Shown here in pieces: positions 29,281 to 38,972 of a stretch of DNA of 64,000 nucleotides (its first letter is position 1; every line of letters begins with the position of its first letter). The stretch comes from Secundilactobacillus odoratitofui DSM 19909 = JCM 15043 (GTDB lineage Bacteria; Bacillota; Bacilli; Lactobacillales; Lactobacillaceae): positions 502-64,501 of the forward strand of contig NZ_AZEE01000028.1 of the NCBI RefSeq assembly GCF_001434895.1, given 5' to 3'. The notes beneath the pieces were generated by a model. That model was given only the letters and a program-made list of their open reading frames with translations. It was not told the DNA's origin and searched no databases. The position numbers were made by a program, and so were the translations under genes.

Positions 29281-29425
29281 TTGCAATACGTACCAATAGA
29301 AATTATTTTGGATTAAATTCACCAAACTGGAATAATATTCCACCACGAGTCAGCCAAAATATTCATATTCAATCTACATAAATTTAATAAAGATATATGC
29401 CATTGAAATCGGATTCAATCAGGCG

Positions 29426-29452
29426 TTATCCTAAGTGAGTAGTCACTATACT
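29426..29452 (+). promoter_or_regulatory. Promoter with palindromic operator
   Basis: TATACT (29447-29452) is a likely -10. The palindrome AGTGA-GTAG-TCACT (29434-29447) fills the spacer and touches the -10, a position typical of a repressor site. The TetR protein encoded after the next gene is the natural candidate. The -35 (TTATCC) is weak. Confidence 0.55.
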
Positions 29453-29501
29453 TAATAGAAAATGATATGAACGAATGAACAGAGAGATTGAGGTGAAGAT
29501 G

Positions 29502-32500
29502 ATGGGAAACACAACGTATTTTGGGGGCATCGACGTCGGGTCAACCACGGTTAAATTAGTCATTATGGATGAAGATAATCAAACGGTCTTTTCACGTTAC
29601 GAGCGACACTACTCTGACGTGAAAGCAGCCAGTGAAAAAATTATCCGTGAGGCCATCGATGAACTTGGTAGCGATATTAAGTTAGCTTGCACGATTACTG
29701 GTTCTGGTGGTATCGGGTTAGCTAATTTATTGAAGCTTAAATTCGTGCAGGAAGTGATTGCTTGTACGAAGACGGTTGAAACCCTGATTCCAGAAACGGA
29801 TGTTGCAATTGAACTTGGTGGGGAAGACGCCAAAATCACCTTCTTTGGTGATTCCTTGGAACAACGAATGAATGGGAGTTGTGCAGGTGGGACCGGTGCT
29901 TTTATTGACCAAATGGCCACGCTACTTAAAACGGATGCCAGCGGCTTGAACGTCATGGCAAAGGATGCGCAAACTATCTATCCCATCGCCAGTCGTTGTG
30001 GCGTGTTTGCGAAGACTGATGTACAACCATTGATCAATGATGGCGCCCACAAGGCTGATATTGCTGCTTCAATTTTCCAAGCCGTGGTTAATCAAACCAT
30101 TTCAGGGTTGGCTGCTGGCCATAAAATTCGGGGGAACGTTGCCTTCTTAGGTGGACCGCTTTATTTCATGGACCAATTACGAGCTCGATTTATTGAAACG
30201 TTAGCTCTAGAGCCAGAACAAGTCATTTTTCCGGCTGACCCGCAGTTATTCGTTGCCAAGGGTGCGGCTTTGTATGCCAAAGACCAACCAGTAACGACTT
30301 TGGCTGACATCTTAGATTTACTACTTAATGGTGATGATGCTGGGATGCACCCAAGTCACAGCCTTGATCCGTTATTTAAAGATGACGACGAGTTACAAGA
30401 ATTCCGCAAGCGACACGCAATGGCTAAAGTGGATACCCGTGATTTAGCGACTTATCAAGGGGTAGCCTTCTTAGGAATTGATGCTGGGTCAACGACCACT
30501 AAAGTCGCTTTGATGAGTGATGACCATAAGTTGTTATATACCTATTATGATAGCAACGACGGTGATCCCCTTGAAAAGACCAAGCAGATTTTACGTGATA
30601 TGTATGCCAAAATGCCGGCTGGCGTAACCATTGGTAAAACAGCCGTAACCGGTTACGGTGAACATTTGATCAAAAACGCGTTGATGGTCGATATTGGTGA
30701 AGTCGAAACGGTGGCACATTACCGTGCAGCGCATTACTTTGAACCAGACGTGGACTTTATTTTAGATATCGGTGGTCAAGATATGAAGGCCATGACGATT
30801 AAGAATGACGCTTTATCGACAATCAAATTGAATGAAGCCTGTTCGTCTGGGTGTGGCTCGTTTCTTGAAACCTTTGCCACTTCCTTGAACTACAAGATTC
30901 AAGATTTTGCGCAAGCGGCCTTATTGGCTAAAAACCCATCAGATCTGGGGTCACGGTGTACCGTCTTCATGAATTCCAAGGTGAAGCAGGTTCAAAAAGA
31001 AGGGGCCACCATTGGTGATATTGCTGCCGGACTGTCAGTTTCAATTATTAAAAACGCGCTTTTCAAAGTGATCAAAATGCGCCGAATTGAAGACATGGGT
31101 CACCACATTGTTTGTCAGGGTGGGACCTTCTACAATGAAGCCGTTTTGCGGGCCTTTGAAAAAATTGCGGGTACCGAAGTCATTCGGCCCAACATCGCCG
31201 GTTTGATGGGTGCTTATGGCGCCGCCTTAATTGCTGAAGATGCGTATCAGACTGGTGATCAAACCACACTGTTATCAATTGATCAAATGGACAACCTAAG
31301 TTTTAAAAAAGAGTATATGCACTGTGGCGCCTGTGAGAATAACTGTGCACTGACCATCACCATCTTCAATGATGGCCGCCGGTTCGTAACGGGTAATCGT
31401 TGTGAACGTGGTGAAGCTCGTGGTATGAAGCAACGGGTGCCAAAGGATAACGGGAAGATCAACTTGGTGGCCGAAAAGTATAAACTGCTCTTTAGCTATC
31501 GACCACTACGAAAGAAGCAAGCTTATCGTGGGACAATCGGGATTCCTCGGGTTTTAAATATGTACGAAAATTACCCATTATGGCAAACTTTCTTCCGTCA
31601 ACTGGGCATCCGGGCACAATTGTCACCCAAAGGGACTGAAGCACAGTATGAAAAAGGAATGGAAACCATTCCATCTGATACGGTTTGCTATCCAGCCAAG
31701 CAAGTTCACGGTCACATTCAGGCGTTAATTGACCGCGGGTACGAAACGATTTTTTATCCAGCTGTCGTCTACGAAGTTGGCGAAAACCAAGATGCTGATA
31801 ATCACTTCAATTGTCCTATCGTACAGTCTTATCCCAATGTCATCCGCAACAACGTAGATGAGATTACATCCGGTCAAGTCCAACTGATTTCACCTTACCT
31901 CAACTTGGCTGATGAAAAGGGTACTGCCAATAACCTGTACGACGCCCTACGCAGTTTTGATATCAGTAAAGCCGAAATTAAGTCGGCGTTGGCGGCTGGC
32001 TATACCGAACTCGAACACTTCAAACAACAGATTCGTAATCGGGGCGAAGATACCATGCGGATGCTGATGACAACTGGCGAACACGGTATCGTGCTGGCTG
32101 GTCGGCCGTATCACTTGGATCCGCAAGTGAATCATGGTATCTCACAGTTGATGACAGCTGAAGGCTTCCACGTTTTGACCGAGGATTCGATTGCCCATTT
32201 AGGTGATGTGAAGGGCTTGCGGGTCGTCAATCAGTGGGTCTACCATTCACGGCTCTATGCAGCTGCACGAGTCGCAGCCAAGACGCCACAGTTGGAATTC
32301 GTTCAACTCAATTCGTTTGGATGTGGGATCGATGCAATCGATACCGACCAAGTCGAAGAGATTATGAGCCAATATAACCGGTTGTACACGTCACTTAAAA
32401 TTGATGAGGGGACCAACATGGGTGCGGTTCGCATTCGGTTACGTTCGTTGAAAGCAGCCGTTAAAGAACGTCAAAATCGTAAAATTTTACCAGTTAAATT

Positions 32501-33785
32501 ACATGAAAATGAAGCACCAGTTGATTTTACCCCTGAAATGCACGAGAAAGGGTACACGTTACTATTGCCAATGATGTCACCAATTCACCAACACGGGCTG
32601 GTTGACGTGGCTTTACAGGCATCTGGTTACAACGTGGTCAATTTACCCATGAATGACCGTGCATCAGTAGATGTGGGCCAGAAGTTCGTGAATAACGACG
32701 CCTGCTATCCAGCCATCATTTCAATCGGTCAAATGGTCGAAGCTTTTCAGAGTGGCAAGTACGACGTTGACCATACCGCAGTGATGATGACGCAGACTGG
32801 TGGTGGCTGTCGTGCCACTAATTACATTCCTTTGATTCGTAAGGCCCTCAAAGACGCCGGTTTTGGGCAAGTACCCGTTGTTTCCCTATCACTTGGTAAT
32901 CAAGGGGTGGAAGAGACACCTGGGTTTAAGATGACGTTACCGTTGTTGCGTCGAGTCGCAATCGCGTTCCTATACGGCGATTTATTCGAGCAGGTCGTTT
33001 ACCGGACCCGACCATATGAAAAAGAGGTCGGCCAAATCGATAAAATGCACGACGATTGGCTGAAACTGGTTAAACCTTCGATTGAAAAGGGTAGTTTTAA
33101 AGAATTCAAACACAATGTCGCTCAAATCGTGAAGGATTTTGATACGGTGCCATTGAATAACGTTGTGAAACCGAAAGTTGGTATCGTTGGCGAAATTTTA
33201 GTGAAGTATTCACCAATTGCAAACAATGACGTCGTTCGCCTGCTTGAAAAAGAGGGCGCCGAGGCGGTTGTGCCTGACATCGTTGGCTTCATGAATTATT
33301 CACTGTACAACCAAATTTATAAGTACCAACACTTAGGCTCTTCGGTGAAGGCAAAATGGTTCGCCGAGTTTGCCCTGCAAGTCATCAAATGGTGTGAACA
33401 ACCGATGCAAAAGGCCTTGAATGCTTCAAACCGCTTTGAAGGCATTGAGGCAATTGAAGCAGTCGCAGACGACGCCAGCAAGATCTTGTCGTTGGGTAAT
33501 CAAACCGGTGAAGGCTGGTTCCTAACGGGTGAAATGATCGAGTTGTTGAAGCGCGGTGTGCCAAACATCATCTGCATGCAACCATTCGGCTGTTTACCAA
33601 ACCACATTGTCGGTAAGGGTATGATCAAAGAAATCCGACGTCAATTTAAGGGTGCCAACATTTCACCGATTGACTATGATCCAGGGACCTCAGTGGTTAA
33701 CCAATTAAACCGAATTCGGTTAATGCTAGCGACTGCCAACAAAAATCTGGCAGCTCAAAATGCTAAAGTAACCGTTAAAGCTTAG
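29502..33785 (+). CDS. Giant acyl-CoA dehydratase activase-related protein
   Basis: About 1427 residues combining the activator and dehydratase-like modules of the 2-hydroxyglutaryl-CoA dehydratase / BadFG family. Two ASKHA ATPase modules open with GGIDVGSTTVKLVIM near residue 8 and LGIDAGSTTTKVALM near 323; each has the cysteine of its Fe-S site (GSCAGGTGAFID, ACSSGCGSFLE). A four-cysteine segment (CGACENNCA... NRCERGEARG) follows near 607, then a DUF2229 region and an HgdB-like region from about 1020. GAGGTG favours ATG 29502 over 29475. The substrate is unknown; enzymes of this type need a strong reductant and low oxygen. Confidence 0.85.
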   Translation: MGNTTYFGGIDVGSTTVKLVIMDEDNQTVFSRYERHYSDVKAASEKIIREAIDELGSDIKLACTITGSGGIGLANLLKLKFVQEVIACTKTVETLIPETDVAIELGGEDAKITFFGDSLEQRMNGSCAGGTGAFIDQMATLLKTDASGLNVMAKDAQTIYPIASRCGVFAKTDVQPLINDGAHKADIAASIFQAVVNQTISGLAAGHKIRGNVAFLGGPLYFMDQLRARFIETLALEPEQVIFPADPQLFVAKGAALYAKDQPVTTLADILDLLLNGDDAGMHPSHSLDPLFKDDDELQEFRKRHAMAKVDTRDLATYQGVAFLGIDAGSTTTKVALMSDDHKLLYTYYDSNDGDPLEKTKQILRDMYAKMPAGVTIGKTAVTGYGEHLIKNALMVDIGEVETVAHYRAAHYFEPDVDFILDIGGQDMKAMTIKNDALSTIKLNEACSSGCGSFLETFATSLNYKIQDFAQAALLAKNPSDLGSRCTVFMNSKVKQVQKEGATIGDIAAGLSVSIIKNALFKVIKMRRIEDMGHHIVCQGGTFYNEAVLRAFEKIAGTEVIRPNIAGLMGAYGAALIAEDAYQTGDQTTLLSIDQMDNLSFKKEYMHCGACENNCALTITIFNDGRRFVTGNRCERGEARGMKQRVPKDNGKINLVAEKYKLLFSYRPLRKKQAYRGTIGIPRVLNMYENYPLWQTFFRQLGIRAQLSPKGTEAQYEKGMETIPSDTVCYPAKQVHGHIQALIDRGYETIFYPAVVYEVGENQDADNHFNCPIVQSYPNVIRNNVDEITSGQVQLISPYLNLADEKGTANNLYDALRSFDISKAEIKSALAAGYTELEHFKQQIRNRGEDTMRMLMTTGEHGIVLAGRPYHLDPQVNHGISQLMTAEGFHVLTEDSIAHLGDVKGLRVVNQWVYHSRLYAAARVAAKTPQLEFVQLNSFGCGIDAIDTDQVEEIMSQYNRLYTSLKIDEGTNMGAVRIRLRSLKAAVKERQNRKILPVKLHENEAPVDFTPEMHEKGYTLLLPMMSPIHQHGLVDVALQASGYNVVNLPMNDRASVDVGQKFVNNDACYPAIISIGQMVEAFQSGKYDVDHTAVMMTQTGGGCRATNYIPLIRKALKDAGFGQVPVVSLSLGNQGVEETPGFKMTLPLLRRVAIAFLYGDLFEQVVYRTRPYEKEVGQIDKMHDDWLKLVKPSIEKGSFKEFKHNVAQIVKDFDTVPLNNVVKPKVGIVGEILVKYSPIANNDVVRLLEKEGAEAVVPDIVGFMNYSLYNQIYKYQHLGSSVKAKWFAEFALQVIKWCEQPMQKALNASNRFEGIEAIEAVADDASKILSLGNQTGEGWFLTGEMIELLKRGVPNIICMQPFGCLPNHIVGKGMIKEIRRQFKGANISPIDYDPGTSVVNQLNRIRLMLATANKNLAAQNAKVTVKA

Positions 33786-33796
33786 TATTTATCGTC

Positions 33797-33822
33797 CAAT
33801 TCCCGGAATTGTTTGGTACACT
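33797..33822 (+). promoter_or_regulatory. Palindrome and extended -10 before tetR
   Basis: CAATTCC-C-GGAATTG (33797-33811) is a perfect palindrome located where a -35 would be, just upstream of TG-G-TACACT (33814-33822). It could be an operator for the TetR gene that follows, but it differs from the palindrome at 29434. Confidence 0.4.
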
Positions 33823-33869
33823 GAGAGTAACTAATGACGATTATTTGAGATGCGAACGGAGAAATGATC

Positions 33870-34532
33870 ATGAAGCACACAAACGTTGAAACACTCTTTG
33901 CTAACGGAATCAAGGCGACCGATTTATCAAAGAAACAACAAAGCGTTTTGCAAGCTAGCCTAACGTTGTTTGCGCAACAGGGGTATGAAAATACCAGTAC
34001 GCAAGATATCGCGCAGTTAGCTGGCGTTTCTGAAGGAACGGTGTTCAAGCATTTTAAAACTAAGGAGGGGTTGTTACAGGCAATTCTGACCCCCTTTATT
34101 CACGATATTTTCCCACAAGTTGCGGGCGAATTTTTAACGGCGCTGGCCGAAAACCCATTTGACGACTTTGAGACCTTCTTACGTTACGCGGTCCACGATC
34201 GTATTTCGTATGCCATGGACAATCGGCGAGAGATGAAGATTTTCATTCAAGAAATGGTCAAAAACCCAACGATTTTAACTAAGTTGACCGAGCGTTTGGG
34301 TGGCTTGCTCCAGAGTGGTATCAACCGCTTATTTGCAGACTACCAACAACGTGGACAACTGGTTGACTGGGATTCGATGCGCATTATCCGCTTGGTGTCA
34401 GGCGTGATGGTGGGTTATCTCATTCCGAACATTATCATGAGTGATCAACCGCTGGATTGCGAAGCCATCACAAATGAAATTTGCGAATTTTTGCTAAACG
34501 GATTACGACCTACCGCCGAAACCGCATCATAA
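33870..34532 (+). CDS. TetR/AcrR family regulator
   Basis: A 220-residue repressor-type protein. The N-terminal helix-turn-helix is within LFAQQGYENTSTQDIAQLAG and VSEGTVFKHF; the C-terminal half is a helical ligand pocket. GGAG is well spaced for ATG 33870; the ATG six bases earlier lies too close. It sits 84 bases after the activase-like gene and probably controls it. The ligand is unknown. Confidence 0.9.
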   Translation: MKHTNVETLFANGIKATDLSKKQQSVLQASLTLFAQQGYENTSTQDIAQLAGVSEGTVFKHFKTKEGLLQAILTPFIHDIFPQVAGEFLTALAENPFDDFETFLRYAVHDRISYAMDNRREMKIFIQEMVKNPTILTKLTERLGGLLQSGINRLFADYQQRGQLVDWDSMRIIRLVSGVMVGYLIPNIIMSDQPLDCEAITNEICEFLLNGLRPTAETAS

Positions 34533-34544
34533 TCACAATTTAAT

Positions 34545-34588
34545 CCGACCGTTACTTTCTAAAAATTGAAAGTAACGGTCGGTTTTTG
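34545..34588 (+). terminator. Terminator after tetR
   Basis: CCGACCGTTACTTTC (34545-34559) and its exact complement at 34568-34582 form a 15 bp stem followed by TTTTTG. Confidence 0.95.
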
Positions 34589-34733
34589 TTATGCAGACTA
34601 AAGAGCACTTTCAGCGGGATATGATTTAGTTACTCCGGGATTCGAGGTGCTACAGAGTCTATCTGTTGGAAAGCCACTATCAGGATTATTTTGTACAACA
34701 ATAAATAATTTGTACCCAAAACGGTAATCAGTA

Positions 34734-34769
34734 TGGTAAAATTTAGACGAAGTCAAGTAATCGCTTTCA
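34734..34769 (+). promoter_or_regulatory. Extended -10 promoter and cre-like site of the surface protein gene
   Basis: TG-G-TAAAAT (34734-34742) is a good extended -10. Downstream, the complement of 34756-34769 reads TGAAAGCGATTACT, one base off the CcpA cre consensus. A cre site just after the start point suits repression in the presence of preferred sugar. Confidence 0.5.
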
Positions 34770-34850
34770 TTGGTACTTGGCCAGGATTTTGACTAGGGGA
34801 TAGGCTACTTTTGGACATCGATTGACGTTGGAAAGTTCGGGGGAATTAAA

Positions 34851-37800
34851 ATGAATAAAAAAATTGTTAAAGCGGCTCGTAAATTAAAGGCTGATCAGGG
34901 GGAAATTACGGTCCGTAAGCGACTCTATAAGGCGGGAAAACTGTGGGTTACAGCTAGCATGACAACATTAGCGTTTGGCGTGGTCGTCTTGGGAAGTGAG
35001 CTCAGTGCTAGTGCGAGCGTCGACACGACAAATACGACGGAAACACCGACAGTGCAATTAGTGAATGAACCACCGAAAAGTGATGTGACAACTCGTCAGC
35101 AAACCGGGGATGTTAGCTCGGGTCAAACACCAGTGGTGCCAGCTGCGAAGACTAGTGCTACAACGGATGTGACTGGTGATGCATCTGCAACCACGTCGGT
35201 TTCGAATGAAGACGTTGATGCGAATCCAACTGCCGATGCATTAGGTGGTTCGAAAACCACAGATTCAAAAATATCACCGGCACTTGATGTTCAGTCATCT
35301 GCCGATACCACTGACCTAGGCGAAGTATCTGATACTGAATTTGAGACGGCTAAAGCTGCGGCGAAGGCTACTTATGATGCAACTAATCGTGCACAAAAGG
35401 TTACACGAGTAGCGGCTGCCGTAGTGGCCCAAAGTGGTACGTTTGGCACTGCTGCGTGGGACTTAGATGCTGATGGGTTATTAACGATTCACGCTGGCAC
35501 CTTTGGCAAAACGAAGGCTCCTTGGACTGATTATAATGACCAAATTAAATCAATTGTGATCGAAGACGGTGCGATTGCGACGCCAGAATCTAACAACGAC
35601 AACTACAACATTCATTTGCTGGGTGACTTGCCTAACGTGACCAGTATTGATGCGAGTGGGTTAGACACCAGTCAGATGACCAGCATGTCTCATATGTTTG
35701 TTTCCGACCCTCAGCTGACTACTTTAGTCATTGATAAGCAAAAATTTAATACGAGCCAAGTCACGGATATGAGTCGAATGTTTTACCATGATGATGCCCT
35801 GACCACCGTTGATGTCACTGGCTTTGATACCAGTATAGTTCAAACTTTTTATGGGATGTTTGAGTATGACGGTAGTTTGACGAACCTTGATGTCAGTGGG
35901 TTTAACACTTCAGCGGCTACTACCATGGATTTTATGTTTGACGGCTTAACGAGTGTGACTAACTTGGACTTGACTCACTTCGATACAAGTCATGTGACCT
36001 CCATGAACACGATGTTGCGTTACGTTGGCATGACAAGTCTTGATGTCAGTCATTTGGACGTGAGCCAAGTCACTAATTTTGAATCGCTATTTCTTGGTGC
36101 TAGTCTTCAAAAACTTGATTTGAGCAGTTGGCAGATGAACCCAACTGCGGATACAACCGCTATGCTAACGCAGATGCACGATTTGTGGTCGCTCACCGTT
36201 GGACCACATACGGTGATGACGAACAGTGGGTTAGATAGTGCGCCTTCAGCGAATACGGTTTTACCGGATGGCTCCAAGGATTCAAAGGGCGAAGATAATG
36301 TGGTTGCTTACGGTCAAGATACAGACGGAAACAAGGTGACTTTTTGGGAAGCAGTTGGAACTGGCACCGAACATGACCCTGAAGGTGAGTTATATGCGAC
36401 CGGTGACGAATTAAGTGCGCTATATACTGGGGATGGTAGCGCCAAATTAGCGACCTACGTTTGGTCCCAAGACGTGATTAATCCGCTGGAGTACCGGGAT
36501 GCAGCGACTGGGGAGGTCATTGATGATCATCATAACGTGAGTTACAACGGTATTTATCAATTTACCAAGGCAAAAACCAATCCGACTGCTTTGAATAAGG
36601 CAGGTTTGTTTCCAACCGGTTGGCACTTCGCAACTGGTGCGGAACTGGGTAGTTATATTCAACCAGAAGCACTAACACTAATTGACCGAAATGGCACGGT
36701 AATCACGATGTACCTTGCCAAGGATGCCCCGACATTTGAGTCCAAAACCATCACGAAAACCGTGCGTTATCAGGATGGTGATGGTCATCAACTGAGTGAT
36801 GATTTCATCGATGCAGTGACGATGACTAAAGCCACCGATGCTGCAACTGGTGAGGTGACTTATTCGCCGGTAGACGCAACTTTTAAGGCACAAGCCAATC
36901 CAACCATTAAAGGTTATACCGTTGTCACCAATCCAGTTGGAGCTGAGGCCACGGATGCGGTGTCGTACGGTGAAGATGATGTTGATTATATCGTTATTTA
37001 TCAGAAGAATGCCCCGACAATCACAGCCAAAACCATTACCAAAACAGTCCACTATCAAGATACTGACGCAACTGAGCTGGCGCCAGATTTTACCGACACG
37101 GCGGTGATTACCCAATCAGTCGATGCAGTGAGTGGTGAACCGACCTACACTGCAACGGATGATACATTAGCCGGGCAAGCGAACCCAGTGTTGACAGGAT
37201 ACACAGTGATCACGAACCCGGCCAATGCAACCACCAGCCAGACGGTAACCTTTGATGATAGTGATGCAGTTTACACCGTTGTTTACCAAAAGAAGGCACC
37301 TGAAACTGCAACCAAAACTATCACCAAAACGATTCATTACGTTGATTTTCAGGGACAAACACTCGCGCCTGATTTTGCTGATACGGCAGTCATCACTAAA
37401 ACCATTGATGCAGTGACGGGAGAAGTGAGCTACACATCACGAGACGATGAGTTGGCGGGTAATCCCACTCCAACGTTTAAAGGGTATCAATTGACGATTA
37501 ATCCAATCCAAGCGACAACCACCCAAACCGTGACATTTGATTCAGCTAATAGTAGCTATACGGTCGTGTATGCAAAACAGATTCCGGCCATGTCGACTGT
37601 GTTTGTCACCAAGACAGTCCATTATCAAGACGCTGATGGCAAAATGATAGCACCAGATTTCACGGATACAGCAGCTTTCAACCGTTCCGTTGACCCAGTT
37701 AACGACGCGGTTACTTACACGGTCATCGATGATGTGCTCGATGGCCAGGTTAATCCAGAAGTGACAGGTTACACGGTGACAACTAGTCCGACCAATGCAA

Positions 37801-38588
37801 CCATGAGTCAAACGGTAACGGCGCAAACATCAGACGTGACCTATACCGTGATTTATTCGAAGGACGCGCCAACGACCACTTCTAAAGTCATCACCAAAAC
37901 GGTTCATTACGTCAATGAGCAGGGCCAACAAATTGCCCCAGATTTTGTGGCTAGTGTCACCTTAACGAAATCAATTGATGCGGTGACTGGTATCGTCAGT
38001 TATTCGCCACAGTCAGCGATTTTGGACGCTCAGGCCAATCCAATGGTAAGTGGTTATCAAATCCTTACTAGCTCGACTGAAGCCACTCAGCAGCAAGTAG
38101 TGACGTTTGCTGATGACAATCAAAATTTCACGGTGATGTATCAAAAAATGACGCCACCTACTGACAGTCAAATTGACAAAGATATCGACACTGGTACGGC
38201 AACCAACACGGTAACCACGGTTGAGACAGGGACTGCAACCAGCACGACGCCAGTCATCATCGACAATGAAACACCACCAGCAACCCCAACGGATACAACC
38301 ATCACAGAAACGGTCACTTCTGAACCAGCCACAGCTGTTTCAGAACCAGTTGGCCAGCCTACCATCAGTGTTAAAGAATCTCAAGACGATAACGCGGTCG
38401 TTGTTGCAGGCGTTGGTGATTCCACAACGGTAAAAACACCCGTTACGACCAAAGAGCAAGTCATAAACAATGGCCAACAACTTCCTCAGACGAGTGAGAA
38501 GCAATCATCGGCAGCTGTTGTTGGACTTGGTCTGATGACCACATTATTCGGATTCATTGGCTTGAAGTTGAAACGAAAAGAAGACTAA
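34851..38588 (+). CDS. LPxTG wall-anchored adhesin-like protein with BspA-type and MucBP-like repeats
   Basis: A 1245-residue surface protein. It has a KxYKxGKxW-type signal (RLYKAGKLWVTASM), cleavage likely after the LSASA region near residue 55, a low-complexity Thr/Ser stretch to about 190, then BspA-type DUF285 leucine-rich repeats (about 205-450; units such as FNTSQVTDMSRMF). Five MucBP-like repeats of about 95 residues begin near 632, 727, 821, 917 and 1011 (core TKTVHYQD). The C-terminus has LPQTS, a hydrophobic segment and KRKED, as sortase A requires. Adhesion to mucus is inferred from the family. Confidence 0.93.
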   Translation: MNKKIVKAARKLKADQGEITVRKRLYKAGKLWVTASMTTLAFGVVVLGSELSASASVDTTNTTETPTVQLVNEPPKSDVTTRQQTGDVSSGQTPVVPAAKTSATTDVTGDASATTSVSNEDVDANPTADALGGSKTTDSKISPALDVQSSADTTDLGEVSDTEFETAKAAAKATYDATNRAQKVTRVAAAVVAQSGTFGTAAWDLDADGLLTIHAGTFGKTKAPWTDYNDQIKSIVIEDGAIATPESNNDNYNIHLLGDLPNVTSIDASGLDTSQMTSMSHMFVSDPQLTTLVIDKQKFNTSQVTDMSRMFYHDDALTTVDVTGFDTSIVQTFYGMFEYDGSLTNLDVSGFNTSAATTMDFMFDGLTSVTNLDLTHFDTSHVTSMNTMLRYVGMTSLDVSHLDVSQVTNFESLFLGASLQKLDLSSWQMNPTADTTAMLTQMHDLWSLTVGPHTVMTNSGLDSAPSANTVLPDGSKDSKGEDNVVAYGQDTDGNKVTFWEAVGTGTEHDPEGELYATGDELSALYTGDGSAKLATYVWSQDVINPLEYRDAATGEVIDDHHNVSYNGIYQFTKAKTNPTALNKAGLFPTGWHFATGAELGSYIQPEALTLIDRNGTVITMYLAKDAPTFESKTITKTVRYQDGDGHQLSDDFIDAVTMTKATDAATGEVTYSPVDATFKAQANPTIKGYTVVTNPVGAEATDAVSYGEDDVDYIVIYQKNAPTITAKTITKTVHYQDTDATELAPDFTDTAVITQSVDAVSGEPTYTATDDTLAGQANPVLTGYTVITNPANATTSQTVTFDDSDAVYTVVYQKKAPETATKTITKTIHYVDFQGQTLAPDFADTAVITKTIDAVTGEVSYTSRDDELAGNPTPTFKGYQLTINPIQATTTQTVTFDSANSSYTVVYAKQIPAMSTVFVTKTVHYQDADGKMIAPDFTDTAAFNRSVDPVNDAVTYTVIDDVLDGQVNPEVTGYTVTTSPTNATMSQTVTAQTSDVTYTVIYSKDAPTTTSKVITKTVHYVNEQGQQIAPDFVASVTLTKSIDAVTGIVSYSPQSAILDAQANPMVSGYQILTSSTEATQQQVVTFADDNQNFTVMYQKMTPPTDSQIDKDIDTGTATNTVTTVETGTATSTTPVIIDNETPPATPTDTTITETVTSEPATAVSEPVGQPTISVKESQDDNAVVVAGVGDSTTVKTPVTTKEQVINNGQQLPQTSEKQSSAAVVGLGLMTTLFGFIGLKLKRKED

Positions 38589-38627
38589 TGCAAGATTAGA
38601 AAATGAATTAGAATCAGTAAACGAATT

Positions 38628-38674
38628 AAAAAGAACTGGGCAGTGACGATTACGTCAATTGCCCAGTTCTTTTC
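38628..38674 (+). terminator. Terminator of the surface protein gene
   Basis: AAAGAACTGGGCA (38630-38642) pairs perfectly with TGCCCAGTTCTTT (38660-38672). Confidence 0.93.
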
Positions 38675-38729
38675 TTGTGCTATCTAAAGATTTCAGTTAT
38701 CTTATCGATTTAGAACTATAACCACCACG

Positions 38730-38910
38730 TCGGCCGTAGCGCGGACGGTCAGGGGTAACCTGTAGTGAAACGACAGGGGGACCCAGTCGGGGACGAAGTT
38801 GAAACGTGCATGGGGTTTGGCACGGTTCAACTTCGAGGTCCGAGACCTAGGCTCGGACCGGCCCCACAGCAGGTTGCCCCTGACCGGGAGCCGAAGGCAT
38901 CTTACGGCTG
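38730..38910 (+). ncRNA. Candidate structured RNA, copy B of four
   Basis: P1 is 38746-38762 with 38870-38886 (17 pairs, one G-U). Then come TAGTGAAA, a short P2 (CGAC/GTCG, about 38771-38789), P3 (GAAGTTGAA with TTCAACTTC, about 38795-38834, again with the A-G mismatch), P4 (GGTCCGAG/GCTCGGACC, about 38837-38859) and GGCCCCACAGC before the closing strand. An outer helix GGCCGTA (38732-38738) with TACGGCT (38903-38909) may extend it. It lies between the terminators of two convergent genes. Confidence 0.72.
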
Positions 38911-38914
38911 TATC

Positions 38915-38946
38915 AAAAAACGCCAGCAATAAAATTACTGACGTTC
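38915..38946 (-). terminator. Terminator of the GH65-pgmB operon
   Basis: On the minus strand AACGTCAGTAA pairs with TTGCTGGCGTT (two G-U pairs) and is followed by six T residues. Confidence 0.85.
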
Positions 38947-38972
38947 ATTTCACAATTATAAAGAAGGTAACT

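Noticed and set aside
36745-38160. Repeated DNA of about 285 bases, considered as a tandem array
   Set aside because: The units are in frame and encode the MucBP-like domains of the surface protein. No CRISPR array was found anywhere in the window.
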